In this document: positions 53,102 through 61,803 of the stretch, in pieces
Position numbering within the stretch: position 1 is the first letter of the stretch
How the letters are laid out: every line of letters starts with the position of its first letter
Assembly (NCBI GenBank): GCA_035940575.1
Contig: DASZER010000026.1
Location: forward strand, 1-64,000
Length of the DNA stretch: 64,000 bases
Origin: BP-191 sp035940575
GTDB lineage: Bacteria; Actinomycetota; Actinomycetes; BP-191
Direction: 5' to 3'
Notes under the pieces: model-generated
Told to the model about the DNA's origin: nothing
The model's database searches: none
What the model saw: the letters and a program-made list of their open reading frames with translations, nothing else
Made by a program: the position numbers and the translations under genes

Positions 53102-54177
53102 CCGGAGACCTCCGCGTAGGCGGCTTCGAGCAACGACTCGTTGGGCGCGTCGAGCACCGCGGGGTGCCCGAGCGCGTCCAGCACCACGAACCGCAGCCTG
53201 TCCCCCCGCGTCTTCTTGTCCGTCTGCATCGCGGCCCGCAGGCGCGGCCACGCGTCGGCGAGGTAGCGGGTCGGCAGGCCGAGCGCCTCCAGCACGGCGC
53301 GGTGGCGGTCGGCCGTCGCGTCGTCCAGCGCGCCGAAGCGGCGGCGCCTGCCCACGGCGGCGGCGTAGCAGAGGCCGACGGCGACGGCGTCGCCGTGGCG
53401 CCAGGCGCCGTAGCCGGCGTCGTGCTCGATCGCGTGCGCGAGCGTGTGCCCGTAGTTGAGGACGATGCGCCGGCCCGCCTCGCGCGGGTCGGCGGCGACG
53501 ACCGACGCCTTGACGCGGATGGAGCGTTCGAGCAGCTCGGTCACGACGGCCTCGTCGCGGCCGAGGACGGCGGCGACGTCCCGCTCGACGAGGTCGAGGA
53601 TCGCGGGGTCGGCGATGAAGCCCGCCTTCACGACCTCCGCGAGCCCGGCCGTGTAGTCCTCCTGCGGCAGCGTCGCGAGGTACGACGGGTCCACGACGAC
53701 GAGCTCGGGCTGGTGGAACGCGCCGACGAGGTTCTTGCCCGCGGCCGTGTTGATCGCGACCTTGCCGCCGATCGCCGCGTCGACCATGCCGAGCAGCGTC
53801 GTCGGAACGTGCACGATCGGCACCCCGCGCAGCCACGTCGCCGCCGCGAACCCGGCCACGTCCGTCACCGCTCCCCCGCCGACGCCGACGACGAGGTCGG
53901 TCCGGGAGAACGCCGCCTGCCCGAGCGCCGCCCACACGTGGTTGACGACGCGCAGGTCCTTCGCCGCCTCCCCGTCGGGCACCTCGACGCGCATCGCCTG
54001 GACGCCGCACGACCGCAGGTGCTCGGCAACGGCGCCCGCGTGCTCGCTCACGGCCGGGCACGCGACGACCGCGACCTGGTCGACGTGGTCGAGCACGCGC
54101 GCGACCTGCTCGATCGCGCCGCGGCCGACGACGACGTCGTACGGCGGGTCGGTCCCGACCGTCACGACGGAGGTCAC
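53098..54177 (-). CDS. aroB: 3-dehydroquinate synthase
   Basis: AroB cyclises DAHP using NAD+ and a metal. The 359-residue protein has the NAD-binding GVGGGAVTDVAGFAAATWLRG, the TTLLGMVDAAIGGKVAIN block, KNLVGAFHQP, and the metal-binding GLAEVVKAG and NYGHTLAHAIEH. The GTG at 54175-54177 overlaps the aroK stop. It fits the aroC-K-B-Q order. Confidence 0.97.
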   Translation of the reverse strand: MTSVVTVGTDPPYDVVVGRGAIEQVARVLDHVDQVAVVACPAVSEHAGAVAEHLRSCGVQAMRVEVPDGEAAKDLRVVNHVWAALGQAAFSRTDLVVGVGGGAVTDVAGFAAATWLRGVPIVHVPTTLLGMVDAAIGGKVAINTAAGKNLVGAFHQPELVVVDPSYLATLPQEDYTAGLAEVVKAGFIADPAILDLVERDVAAVLGRDEAVVTELLERSIRVKASVVAADPREAGRRIVLNYGHTLAHAIEHDAGYGAWRHGDAVAVGLCYAAAVGRRRRFGALDDATADRHRAVLEALGLPTRYLADAWPRLRAAMQTDKKTRGDRLRFVVLDALGHPAVLDAPNESLLEAAYAEVSG

Positions 54178-54662
54178 AGCGCCGCCACGATGCGCTCCAC
54201 GACGTCCTCGGGCGCGACGTCCGACGTGTCGACCGTGACGGTCGCCACCTCCTCGTACAGCGGCCGCCGCCGCGTCATCAGCTCGGCGAGCTTCGCGCGC
54301 GGGTTCAGGTCGATCATCGGCCTGCCCGGGCCCCACCCGACCCGCTTGGTGGCGTCGTGCAGCGACACCTCGAGCCAGACGACCGTGTGCGGCATCAGGT
54401 CGGCGCGCGTGTCCTCGTCGCCCACGGCGCCGCCGCCGAGCGCGAGGACGCCGTCGTGCTCGCTCAACGCCGCCGCGACGGCCGCGCGCTCGTGCTCGCG
54501 GAACGCCGCCTCGCCCTCCTCGAAGAAGATGTCGGGGATCGTCTTGCCGGTCGCCGCCTCGACGTCGGCGTCCGTGTCGCGGAACGCCGTCCCGAGGCGC
54601 TCGGCGAGCAGCCGCCCGACCGTCGTCTTGCCCGCGCCGGGCGCGCCGACGAGGACGATCAC
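54174..54662 (-). CDS. aroK: Shikimate kinase
   Basis: AroK phosphorylates shikimate. The 162-residue P-loop kinase has GAPGAGKTTVGRLLAERL, the substrate-binding DTDADVEAATG, ALGGGAVGDEDTR and RPLYEEVA with its adenine-contacting arginine. The ATG overlaps the aroC stop. Length is normal. Confidence 0.96.
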   Translation of the reverse strand: MIVLVGAPGAGKTTVGRLLAERLGTAFRDTDADVEAATGKTIPDIFFEEGEAAFREHERAAVAAALSEHDGVLALGGGAVGDEDTRADLMPHTVVWLEVSLHDATKRVGWGPGRPMIDLNPRAKLAELMTRRRPLYEEVATVTVDTSDVAPEDVVERIVAAL

Positions 54663-55837
54663 CGGATCACCAGGGCGTCGAGGTACGCCCTCGCGTTGCG
54701 CGCCGTCTCGCCGACCGAGTCCCCGCCGAACTTCTCCAGCGCCGCGTCCGCCAGCGCGACCGCGACGACCGCCTCCGCGATGACGCCGGCGGCGGGCACG
54801 GCGCAGACGTCCGAACGCTGCGCGATCGCCTTGGCGGCCTCACCGGTCCGTACGTCCACCGTCCCCAGCGGCCGCGAGAGCGTCGAGATGGGCTTCATCG
54901 CCGCGCGCACCCGCAACGGCTCGCCGGTCGTCATGCCGCCCTCGACGCCGCCCGCGCGCGCGGACAGGCGCGACACGGTGCCGCCGGCGACGGAGATCTC
55001 GTCGTGCGCCTGGCTGCCCCGCCGCGCCGCGACCGCGAACCCGTCGCCGAACTCCACGCCCTTGATGGCCTGGATGCCCATGAGCGCGCCCGCGATCCGC
55101 GAGTCGATGCGCCTGTCCCAGTGCACGTGGCTGCCCAGGCCCGGCGGGAGGCCGTACGCCAGCACCTCCACGACGCCGCCGAGCGTGTCCGCGTCGGCCT
55201 TCGCCGCGTCGATCTCGGCGACCATCGCCGCGCCCGCCTCGCCGTCGTAGCAGCGGCACGGGTCGGAGTCGACGGCGTCGAGGTCGTCGGGCCCCGGCAC
55301 GACGCCCTCCGGCGCGGTGACCGAGCCGATGCGGACGACGTGCGACACGACCTCCACGCCGAGCGCCTGGCGGAGGAACGCCCTCGCCACCGTGCCGAGC
55401 GCGACGCGCGACGCGGTCTCGCGCGCGGAGGCGCGTTCGAGGATCGGGCGGGCCTCGTCGAGCGCGTACTTCTGCATGCCCGCGAGGTCGGCGTGGCCCG
55501 GCCGCGGGCGGGTCAGCGGCTCGGCCCGCGCGAGGCCCTCGAGCTCGGCCGCGTCGACGGGGTCGGCGGACATCACGACCGACCACTTGGGCCACTCCGT
55601 GTTGCCGATCCGGACGGCGACGGGTGAGCCGATCGTACGGCCGTGGATCACGCCGCCGAGGATCTCGACGGCGTCCTTCTCGAACGACATGCGGGCGCCG
55701 CGGCCGTAGCCGGCGCGGCGGCGCGCGAGCTGGTCGGCGATCTCGTCGGAGGTGACCTCGACGCCCGCGGGCACGCCCTCGAGCACCGCGACGAGCGCGG
55801 GGCCGTGGGACTCGCCTGCGGTGAGGTAGCGGAGCAC
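54659..55837 (-). CDS. aroC: Chorismate synthase
   Basis: AroC makes chorismate from EPSP with reduced FMN. The 392-residue protein has the signature GESHGPALVAVLEGVPAGV near the start, RPGHADLAGMQKYA, RASARETASRVALGTVA and VEGGMTTGEPLRVR with RMMKPIxT-type APMKPISTL residues. It is the first aro gene, behind a terminator that ends the pilus operon. No aroE lies upstream, where many actinobacteria have it. Confidence 0.97.
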   Translation of the reverse strand: MLRYLTAGESHGPALVAVLEGVPAGVEVTSDEIADQLARRRAGYGRGARMSFEKDAVEILGGVIHGRTIGSPVAVRIGNTEWPKWSVVMSADPVDAAELEGLARAEPLTRPRPGHADLAGMQKYALDEARPILERASARETASRVALGTVARAFLRQALGVEVVSHVVRIGSVTAPEGVVPGPDDLDAVDSDPCRCYDGEAGAAMVAEIDAAKADADTLGGVVEVLAYGLPPGLGSHVHWDRRIDSRIAGALMGIQAIKGVEFGDGFAVAARRGSQAHDEISVAGGTVSRLSARAGGVEGGMTTGEPLRVRAAMKPISTLSRPLGTVDVRTGEAAKAIAQRSDVCAVPAAGVIAEAVVAVALADAALEKFGGDSVGETARNARAYLDALVIR

Positions 55838-55859
55838 GTGACGACCCTAACAACGCGAA

Positions 55860-55892
55860 GAGCCCCCGCCCGGACATCCGGGACGGGGGCTC
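55860..55892 (-). terminator. Terminator after the pilus operon
   Basis: GAGCCCCCG (55860-55868) pairs with CGGGGGCTC (55884-55892), with an inner CCCGG/CCGGG stem and a short loop. On the minus strand it follows the last pilus gene by about 14 bases and is followed by a T-containing stretch (TTCGCGTTGTT). It isolates pilus genes from aroC. Confidence 0.8.
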
Positions 55893-55905
55893 GACGCGGG
55901 TGGTC

Positions 55906-56568
55906 CTACTTGAGGACCTCCTGGCCCTCGGTCAGCGTGAACTGCTCGTCGCCGAACAGGTACGTCGCGCTCTTGCCGCTCACGGCGAGCAGCTTGTACG
56001 AGCCCGCGAACACCTCGCCCACGACCGGCGTGTAGACCTGGTCGCCGATCTTCGTCTGGGCGTACGACTTGCCGTCCTTGGCGTAGACGAGGACGAGTGT
56101 GACGCGCTGGGCGCCGACGTTCGTCGAGGAGCCGCCGCCGGTGTTCGTCCCGGTGCCCGTGCCCGTGCCCGTGCCGGTGCCGGTGCCGGTGCCCGTGCCC
56201 GGCGCCTGGGGCACCGACGGGTCCTGCGGCAGGATCGGGTTCGCCGGGACCGTCGCGGCCACGAGGGGCCGGAACGGGTCCTTGCGGGCCGACGTGTCGG
56301 AGTACGTCTGCGGCTGAGCGACGGGCTTCTTCGCCGCCGGCTTCGCCGCCGTGGCCGGCGCCTTCTTGGCGGTGACCGGCGCCTTCTTGTGGACGACCGC
56401 GGCCTCCGCGTCGGAGTCGGAGCCCGACAGCGCGGGGACGACCAGGAAGTAGCCGAGGACGGCCACCGCGAGGGCGCCCGCGCCCGCGACGAGCGCCATC
56501 TTGCGGCGGTCGCCGGACGCCTGGGGCTCCTCGCCCGAGGCGTCGAAGGGGAACGTGCTCTCCGTCAT
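55906..56568 (-). CDS. PilP-like type IV pilus protein with Gly-Thr repeat
   Basis: The 220-residue protein has an N-terminal membrane segment (about residues 26-46, VAGAGALAVAVLGYFLVVPAL), a Lys/Ala/Pro-rich stretch, the KDPFRPLV block, a run of nine Gly-Thr pairs (about 124-142) and a C-terminal beta domain (VTLVLVYAKDGKSYA). The KDPF-x-P and beta domain resemble PilP-type partners of PilMNO. It ends the pilMNO run, which supports that role; the match is by context more than sequence. Confidence 0.72.
   Translation of the reverse strand: MTESTFPFDASGEEPQASGDRRKMALVAGAGALAVAVLGYFLVVPALSGSDSDAEAAVVHKKAPVTAKKAPATAAKPAAKKPVAQPQTYSDTSARKDPFRPLVAATVPANPILPQDPSVPQAPGTGTGTGTGTGTGTGTGTNTGGGSSTNVGAQRVTLVLVYAKDGKSYAQTKIGDQVYTPVVGEVFAGSYKLLAVSGKSATYLFGDEQFTLTEGQEVLK
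56152..56202 (-). repeat. 6-bp tandem repeat coding (Gly-Thr)n
   Basis: The stretch is a tandem array of GGCACC/GGCACG units on the minus strand, about nine copies, coding a Gly-Thr chain. Slippage in such an array changes length by two residues at a time and keeps the frame. It links the KDPF region and the C-terminal domain of the PilP-like protein. Confidence 0.85.
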
Positions 56569-56578
56569 GTCGCCTCTC

Positions 56579-57286
56579 CTACTTCGCGGCCGTGGTAGCG
56601 GCGGGCTTCGCGGTCACCGGGGCGACCGGGGCGGCCTTCGTCGTCATGTAGAGCTGACCGGTGACCTTCAGCGTCACGAGGTCGTCGTAGATCTTGCTGC
56701 TCCCGATCTTCTCGACCTTCTCGGCCGACGGGGACTCGTCGCCCTGGGTGAGGGCGATGCTCGTGACGAGGAACGCGCGCGGCAGGCCCTCGATCTCGCT
56801 GAGGAACTGCGAGACCTCGCTGTAGCTGCCGACGACGTTGAGCGCGATCGGGATCTGCGCGATCGGCAGCAGCGCCGGCGTCGCCGGGGCGGCGGCCGTC
56901 TTCGCGCCGGTCGTGGCACCCGCCGTCGTCGGCACGGTGGCCGCGACGAGCGTCGGCGTGCTGGGCGACATCGAGTACAGGTTGGCGCCGGCGTTGTCGG
57001 CGGCGTCGGACAGCGACCGGATCAGGGCCGGGAGCGCCGGGTTGTTCGGGATCTTCGCCGCGAACTTCTGGAGCTCGGCCTGCTGGCGCGGCAGGTCCTT
57101 CTTCTGCCGGTTGAGCTGCGCGATCTGCGCGCGGAGCCGGGTGTTGGCCTGCTGCTGCGTCTCCGCCTCGTCGCGCAGCGAGGCCGCCTTGCCGGCCTTG
57201 GGCGACACCAGGAGGAAGTAGCCACCCGCGAGGATGGCCACCGAGGCCAGCGCCGTCAGCAGCCAGAGCTGCCGGAGCTTGGTCAT
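56579..57286 (-). CDS. pilO: Type IV pilus assembly protein PilO
   Basis: PilO pairs with PilN in the inner-membrane alignment platform. The 235-residue protein has a short cytoplasmic start (MTKLRQ), one membrane segment (about residues 8-27), a coiled coil (about 35-75, LRDEAETQQQANTRLRAQIAQ ... LPRQQAELQKFAAKIPNN) and a ferredoxin-like C-terminal domain (VVGSYSEVSQFLSEIEGLPRA). A Thr/Ala-rich insert (about 110-135) is a local feature. The ATG overlaps the pilN stop. Confidence 0.88.
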   Translation of the reverse strand: MTKLRQLWLLTALASVAILAGGYFLLVSPKAGKAASLRDEAETQQQANTRLRAQIAQLNRQKKDLPRQQAELQKFAAKIPNNPALPALIRSLSDAADNAGANLYSMSPSTPTLVAATVPTTAGATTGAKTAAAPATPALLPIAQIPIALNVVGSYSEVSQFLSEIEGLPRAFLVTSIALTQGDESPSAEKVEKIGSSKIYDDLVTLKVTGQLYMTTKAAPVAPVTAKPAATTAAK

Positions 57287-57975
57287 CGCGAGGTTCCCTT
57301 CGCGTAGCGGTTCGACAGGGCGGCCGGCGTGAGGTTGACGCTGGACGTGAACTTCACGACCTCGCGGTCCGTGCCGTCGTAGACGTGCTTGGCCGCCTCG
57401 GTGAAGTAGGCGTTCGAGTAGCCCTTCTGGCGAGCGAGGCTCTCCAGCCACTCGGCGACGTCGTAGTAGTGGAAGCCGGCGCCCGTGAAGCTCACGACGC
57501 CGATGCCCGGGTCGAGGACCGGCCGCGCCGACGTCGTGCCCTTGTTGCCGCTCGTCGCGGTCGGGCCGTCGATCGACGCGGTGAGGGTCTGAAGCCAGAC
57601 GTTGTCGGGGATCGTCAGCGTCAGGTCGTGCAGGTACGACGACCACAGGACCTCGGTCGACATCGCGCTGGCGAGCGTCGCCTTGGCGGCGTCGACCTGC
57701 GCGTAGACGTCACGGACGTTCTGGAGCGAGTTCAGCTCGGTGGTGAGCTTCGCGCTCGCGGCGGCGGCCTCGGCCTTCGCCTCGTTCGCGTCGTTCACCT
57801 TGGCCGAGGCGTTCATGTACAGGCCGGCGACGACACCGACGGCGGCGACGCCGACGAGCACCATCGCGCCCTGCGACCGGCGTACGGCCGCCTTCTCGGC
57901 GATCTCCGGGGGCAGCAGGTTGACGCGGGGCATCGTCCCCGTCGTCGTCGAGCTGCCGAGCATCTGGGCCGCCAC
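57283..57975 (-). CDS. pilN: Type IV pilus assembly protein PilN
   Basis: PilN contacts PilM through its N-terminus and PilO in the membrane. The 230-residue protein has the PilM-binding motif PRVNLLPPEI (about residues 16-25), a membrane segment (about 38-55), a coiled coil and a ferredoxin-like domain (GFHYYDVAEWLESLARQKGY). The GTG lies directly after the pilM stop. Order pilM-N-O is standard. Confidence 0.9.
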   Translation of the reverse strand: MAAQMLGSSTTTGTMPRVNLLPPEIAEKAAVRRSQGAMVLVGVAAVGVVAGLYMNASAKVNDANEAKAEAAAASAKLTTELNSLQNVRDVYAQVDAAKATLASAMSTEVLWSSYLHDLTLTIPDNVWLQTLTASIDGPTATSGNKGTTSARPVLDPGIGVVSFTGAGFHYYDVAEWLESLARQKGYSNAYFTEAAKHVYDGTDREVVKFTSSVNLTPAALSNRYAKGTSR

Positions 57976-59031
57976 TTACGCCACCCCCATCGCGAGTCCA
58001 ACGGGCACCGTGGCGAGCGGCTCCACGTGACCGAGCTGTTCGGGCGAGAGCCCGAGCTTTCCGATGCGAACGTTCGAGAGCGGGCGGCCGGCCTCGACCG
58101 GCACCCGCAGCATCTCGCCGAGCCTCTGCACGAGGCCCCCGAGCTGCGAGCCGCCGCCGCTGACCACGACGCGCGAGACGCGCGCGGCCTGCGGCTGGGC
58201 GAGGTAGTAGTCGAGCGAGTTGCGGACCTCGTCGAGGAACGCGCCGGCGTGCTGGTCGATGACCCGCGCGGCCGGCGAGGCGCCCTCGAAGGCGCTGCCG
58301 CCCATGCCGGTCTGCCACTTGAGCGTCTCGGCCTCGTCGACGCTGACGCCCATGCGCTCGGCGACCGCGTCCGTGACGTCGCCACCGCCCATGAGCAGGA
58401 TGCGGACGAAGCGGGGGACGCCGCCCTGGTGCACGACGATGTTCGTGACGCTCGCGCCGATGTCGACCAGCGCCTCGGCCTCGCCGCCGAACACCGACGC
58501 GTCGACAGGCGCCAGCGCCCGCAGCATCGCGAACGGCGTGAGGTCGACCATCACCGGCGTGAGGCCCGCGCGCTGCGCGGACTCCATCGCGGCGTTGACC
58601 ATGTCGCGGGAGGCGGCGACGAGCAGGACGCGGAGCATCCGGCCGCCGGACTCGTTCGTGAACTCCTCGAGCGGGTGGAAGTCGAGGATCGCCTGGTCGA
58701 CCGGGATCGGGATGTAGTCCTGCACCTGGTACGCGAGCGACTTGCGCAGCTCGTCGGTCGGCAGCCACGGCAGGTCGACCTGGCGCACGATGACCTTCTG
58801 GTTCGACACCCCGAGCACGACCTTCTTGGTCGAGAACTTGGCGGTGGACCAGAGCTGCTTGATGGCGCGGGCGACGGTGTCGGGGTCGATGACCTCGCCG
58901 TCGCGCACCGTGCCAGGGGGCAGCGCGACCTGGCCGAAGCGCTCCAGCACCGGGCTCTTGCCGAGACTCATCTCGGCGGCACGCACGCTGGAGGTCCCGA
59001 TGTCGAGCCCCACTGCGGTCTTGACTCCCAC
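57976..59031 (-). CDS. pilM: Type IV pilus assembly protein PilM
   Basis: PilM is an actin-like ATPase on the inner face of the membrane. The 351-residue protein has VGLDIGTSSVRAAEM (phosphate 1), EALVDIGASVTNIVV (phosphate 2) and VVVSGGGSQLGGL (adenosine), plus VIDPDTVARAIKQLW. The GTG at 59029-59031 starts the family-like VGVKTAVGLDIG with AGAGGGGA upstream. A perfect BldD-type box sits 16 bases upstream. It begins the pilMNOP run. Confidence 0.92.
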   Translation of the reverse strand: MGVKTAVGLDIGTSSVRAAEMSLGKSPVLERFGQVALPPGTVRDGEVIDPDTVARAIKQLWSTAKFSTKKVVLGVSNQKVIVRQVDLPWLPTDELRKSLAYQVQDYIPIPVDQAILDFHPLEEFTNESGGRMLRVLLVAASRDMVNAAMESAQRAGLTPVMVDLTPFAMLRALAPVDASVFGGEAEALVDIGASVTNIVVHQGGVPRFVRILLMGGGDVTDAVAERMGVSVDEAETLKWQTGMGGSAFEGASPAARVIDQHAGAFLDEVRNSLDYYLAQPQAARVSRVVVSGGGSQLGGLVQRLGEMLRVPVEAGRPLSNVRIGKLGLSPEQLGHVEPLATVPVGLAMGVA

Positions 59032-59046
59032 GACTGATCCCCTCTG

Positions 59047-59061
59047 CTCACTCTGGGTGAG
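59047..59061. promoter_or_regulatory. BldD-type operator upstream of pilM
   Basis: CTCACTCTGGGTGAG matches nTnACnC(A/T)GnGTnAn, the BldD consensus known from Streptomyces, at every fixed position. It is a palindrome 16 bases upstream of the pilM start in a 156-base non-coding gap. By chance one such match is expected in roughly 130 kb, so the placement matters more than the match alone. Confidence 0.62.
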
Positions 59062-59187
59062 CCGGCCGGACATACAAGAGACCAATCGGTCGCCGTGGGT
59101 AGCGGCTTGAGAAATTGGCGGCTACGGATTGCTCCGCGCGCGCCCCGCACGTTGCGCCGTGCGGCGGTCACTCACCTGGACTACTCC

Positions 59188-59973
59188 CTACGAGAGGCCC
59201 GTAGCCCCCAGGTAGGCGTCCGCGATGGCCTGACCCCACCAGATGCCCAGGAACGCGCCCAGGATCATGAAGGGCCCGTACGGCACCATCGTCTTGCGCG
59301 AGGCCCGCCGCATGGCCATCGCGACGGCCCCGAAGACGCCCCCGAGGAAGAACCCGAGCGCCCCGCCCACCACCACGGCCGACCAGCCCAGGTAGCCCAG
59401 GTGGAGCCCCAGCACGCCGGCGAGCTTGACGTCGCCGAACCCCATCCCCGCCGGGTAGATCACGGCGAGCAGGAAGTAGAAGCCGTACAGCGCGGCCATC
59501 CCTATCAGCGCCCGCGCGAGCAGCCACCACTCCCCCTCCGCCAGCGCGGCGCCGCCGAGGAGCACGACGCCGACGGCGTACGACGGCAGCGTGAGCCTGT
59601 CGGGGAGCTTCTTCGTGTCCAGGTCGATCAGCGCCAGGGCGACGCCCACGGCGGCCAGGTAGAGGAACGCGGGCAGCGCCCAGTCCGCGCCGAGGCGCAG
59701 CGCCGTCGCCGCGAACACCGCCGCCGTCAGCAGCTCGACCGCCGGGTACCGCCCGCTGATCGGCTCGCCGCAGTGCCTGCACCTCCCGCGCAGCAGCAGC
59801 CAGGACAGCACGGGCACGTTGTCGCGCGGGCTGATCGGGGTGTCGCAGCGCGGGCAGTGCGACGGCGGCGACACCACGCTCTCGCCCCGCGGCACGCGCC
59901 AGATGACGACGTTGAGGAACGACCCGATGACGAGCCCGAGCACGGCGGCGAAGGCGACGACGAGAGCGGTCAC
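59188..59973 (-). CDS. pilD: Prepilin peptidase
   Basis: PilD cuts and methylates prepilins at the inner membrane. The 261-residue protein has eight or so membrane segments, the zinc loop with C40-x2-C43 and C65-x2-C68 (CPRCDTP, CRHCGEP), and the two catalytic aspartates in ALIDLDTKKLPD (D117/D119 region) and GMGFGDVKL (D181). Both the peptidase and the cysteine-containing N-methylation domain are present. It precedes pilM by about 156 bases. Confidence 0.95.
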   Translation of the reverse strand: MTALVVAFAAVLGLVIGSFLNVVIWRVPRGESVVSPPSHCPRCDTPISPRDNVPVLSWLLLRGRCRHCGEPISGRYPAVELLTAAVFAATALRLGADWALPAFLYLAAVGVALALIDLDTKKLPDRLTLPSYAVGVVLLGGAALAEGEWWLLARALIGMAALYGFYFLLAVIYPAGMGFGDVKLAGVLGLHLGYLGWSAVVVGGALGFFLGGVFGAVAMAMRRASRKTMVPYGPFMILGAFLGIWWGQAIADAYLGATGLS

Positions 59974-60022
59974 AGGGCGACGCTATCGGCTGGGCGAGCG
60001 CGGCTGTGCGGGGAACAGGCGT

Positions 60023-61222
60023 CTAGTGCTCGTCGTAGCGCACGACCTGGTAGCCGCCGGTGCCGATGTTCTTGAGCGCGTCGTCGAAGTGGAACGACCA
60101 GCCGCCCTGGTTGCCGGAGGTGATGCGGCCGATGGCCCCGCAGACCAGCGCGCCGAAGATGTCGGCCTGCGCGGCGCTCGGGTTGCCGAGGCAGCTCGCG
60201 CGGGGGGCGTAGATCGCGGCGGAGATGGTCGACTGGTTGCCGATCGAGATCGACTGCGTGTCGGTGGAGCCCGCGCTGTAGATCTGCAACGTGCTCGCGA
60301 CCGGCGTCGACGACGGCGAGCAGCCGGAGCAGTTCACGTTGATGCCGTGCTCGATGCTCACCGCGCCGCGGACGTAGATGACAACGGGGTGCGCGGCGTC
60401 GGCGCCGGAGAGCACGGTGTTCCTGTCGAACGTCACGGTCTCGAAGCAGTACGGGATGCCGCCGTTGTAGGGCAGCACGCCGGGCGTGGCGGCCGTGGAC
60501 GAGCGCCAGTTCGGCAGGGCCCCGTAGGCCGCGGAGCACGCGGCGAGCTGGTCGGTGATGAACGCCATGTTCTCGTCGCTCGCGAGGTCCAGCTTGGGCC
60601 CGACGATCGAGGTGTGCTGGCAGCCGGAGCCGCCGTTGTTGGTGCACGTGTTCGCGGAGTCGGTGTGGTTGTACAGCGTGACGTTGTCGACCGTCGTGCT
60701 GTTGCCGTTCATGTTGACGTCGTCGTTGCTGCCGAGGTTGCCGTTGCCGGTCCTCGTGGTGCCGTTCGCGCTGTTGTACGAGTCGGCGCCGTTGGAGCCC
60801 TTGAGCTCGATGCCGCGGTCGCCGAACGCCGCCAGGAAGAACCGCGGCGCCTTGGTCACCTCGACCTCGACGGTGCGGGTGAGCGTGCGCTCGGTGCCGA
60901 ACGAGGTGACCTTCCACCCGGTCGCCGTCTGCGTCGCGGTCCAGGTGTAGGTGCCCTGGCCGACCGTGCCGCTGCCGCCGGTGACGGGCTGGCCGTTGTT
61001 GGCGCGGAAGATCGCGTCCTGGATGCCGGCGTCGGCGACCTGGAGCGCGAGCGTGTAGTTCTGGTTGTGCCGCGTCGTGCCCGCGCTCGAGAGCATCGCC
61101 AGCGCGACGGTCGTGATGATGCTCATGGCCATGATCGACCCGAGCAGCGCGAGCAGCATGGAGCCGTCCTGCGCGCGCTCTCGCGCGAGGAACGACAGGC
61201 GGCCACGGTAGGTCCGCATCAC
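60023..61222 (-). CDS. PilX-like pilus-associated protein
   Basis: The 399-residue protein has a cytoplasmic start with arginines, one membrane segment (about residues 19-46, GSMLLALLGSIMAMSIITTVALAML), and a large outer domain rich in Asn, Thr and Ser with several cysteines. It resembles PilX-type proteins of actinobacterial and delta-proteobacterial pilus clusters that carry a DUF7305-like outer domain; that assignment is from memory. No standard prepilin G-F cleavage site is seen. The ATG overlaps the pilW-like stop. Confidence 0.78.
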   Translation of the reverse strand: MMRTYRGRLSFLARERAQDGSMLLALLGSIMAMSIITTVALAMLSSAGTTRHNQNYTLALQVADAGIQDAIFRANNGQPVTGGSGTVGQGTYTWTATQTATGWKVTSFGTERTLTRTVEVEVTKAPRFFLAAFGDRGIELKGSNGADSYNSANGTTRTGNGNLGSNDDVNMNGNSTTVDNVTLYNHTDSANTCTNNGGSGCQHTSIVGPKLDLASDENMAFITDQLAACSAAYGALPNWRSSTAATPGVLPYNGGIPYCFETVTFDRNTVLSGADAAHPVVIYVRGAVSIEHGINVNCSGCSPSSTPVASTLQIYSAGSTDTQSISIGNQSTISAAIYAPRASCLGNPSAAQADIFGALVCGAIGRITSGNQGGWSFHFDDALKNIGTGGYQVVRYDEH

Positions 61223-61803
61223 ATCTCCCGGTAGTTGCGCAGGAAGACCGACGTCGAGAAGCTGATCGGCCCCTGCGCGTCGCCCTGCGGCTTCTCGACG
61301 AGCGTGAGCTCGACGCGCGCGATGTCCTTGATCTGCGTGGCGGCCGTGCCGTTCCTGTCGTAGTACTTGAACATCGGCGTCGCGGAGCCGTTGGACACGT
61401 TGCGCAGCAGCGTCTGGGTCGTCTGCGACGACGGCGACACGGCGTTGGCGGTGGCGAACGTCGACAACGTCTCGGACACCGTCTTCGCGGCCACGTTGTA
61501 CGTGTAGGCGTAGCGGTAGCGCAGGCCGTTGCGGTAGGTCTCCACCGTCAGCGACGTCGCCGAGAAGTCCACGACCGGCGCCGCCACGCGGATCTGCTTC
61601 GTCATCCGGTCGACGCCCTTGGTGAGGTCGCCGGTGACCGACACGCGGGCCCGCGTCTTGCGGTCCGCGCGCATGCTCGACACGAGGCCGGAGCCGACGA
61701 CCGAGCCGACGACGCCGAGGAGCAGCACGACGACGAGCAGCTCGGTGAGCGTGAAGCCCGCCTGCCGTCCGGAGCGGCGAACGCGCCGCAGGATCGCGCT
61801 CAT
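61219..61803 (-). CDS. PilW-like minor prepilin
   Basis: The 194-residue protein has a classical type III prepilin signal: RRSGRQAG16-F17TLTELLVVV with Glu at +5, followed by a 20-residue hydrophobic helix. The C-terminal part has DRMTKQIRVAAPV and is typical of PilW/GspJ minor pilins. It should be cut by PilD after G16. The ATG overlaps the stop of the pilV-like gene. Confidence 0.87.
   Translation of the reverse strand: MSAILRRVRRSGRQAGFTLTELLVVVLLLGVVGSVVGSGLVSSMRADRKTRARVSVTGDLTKGVDRMTKQIRVAAPVVDFSATSLTVETYRNGLRYRYAYTYNVAAKTVSETLSTFATANAVSPSSQTTQTLLRNVSNGSATPMFKYYDRNGTAATQIKDIARVELTLVEKPQGDAQGPISFSTSVFLRNYREM

Noticed and set aside
56152..56202. CRISPR-like array
   Set aside because: It is a 6-bp coding repeat without spacers. 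No CRISPR array or cas gene is seen in the window.
59032..59110. A WhiG/FliA-like promoter (TCAA, then ACCGATTG) upstream of pilM
   Set aside because: Only part of the -10 agrees and the spacer is one base too long; not better than chance in this sequence.
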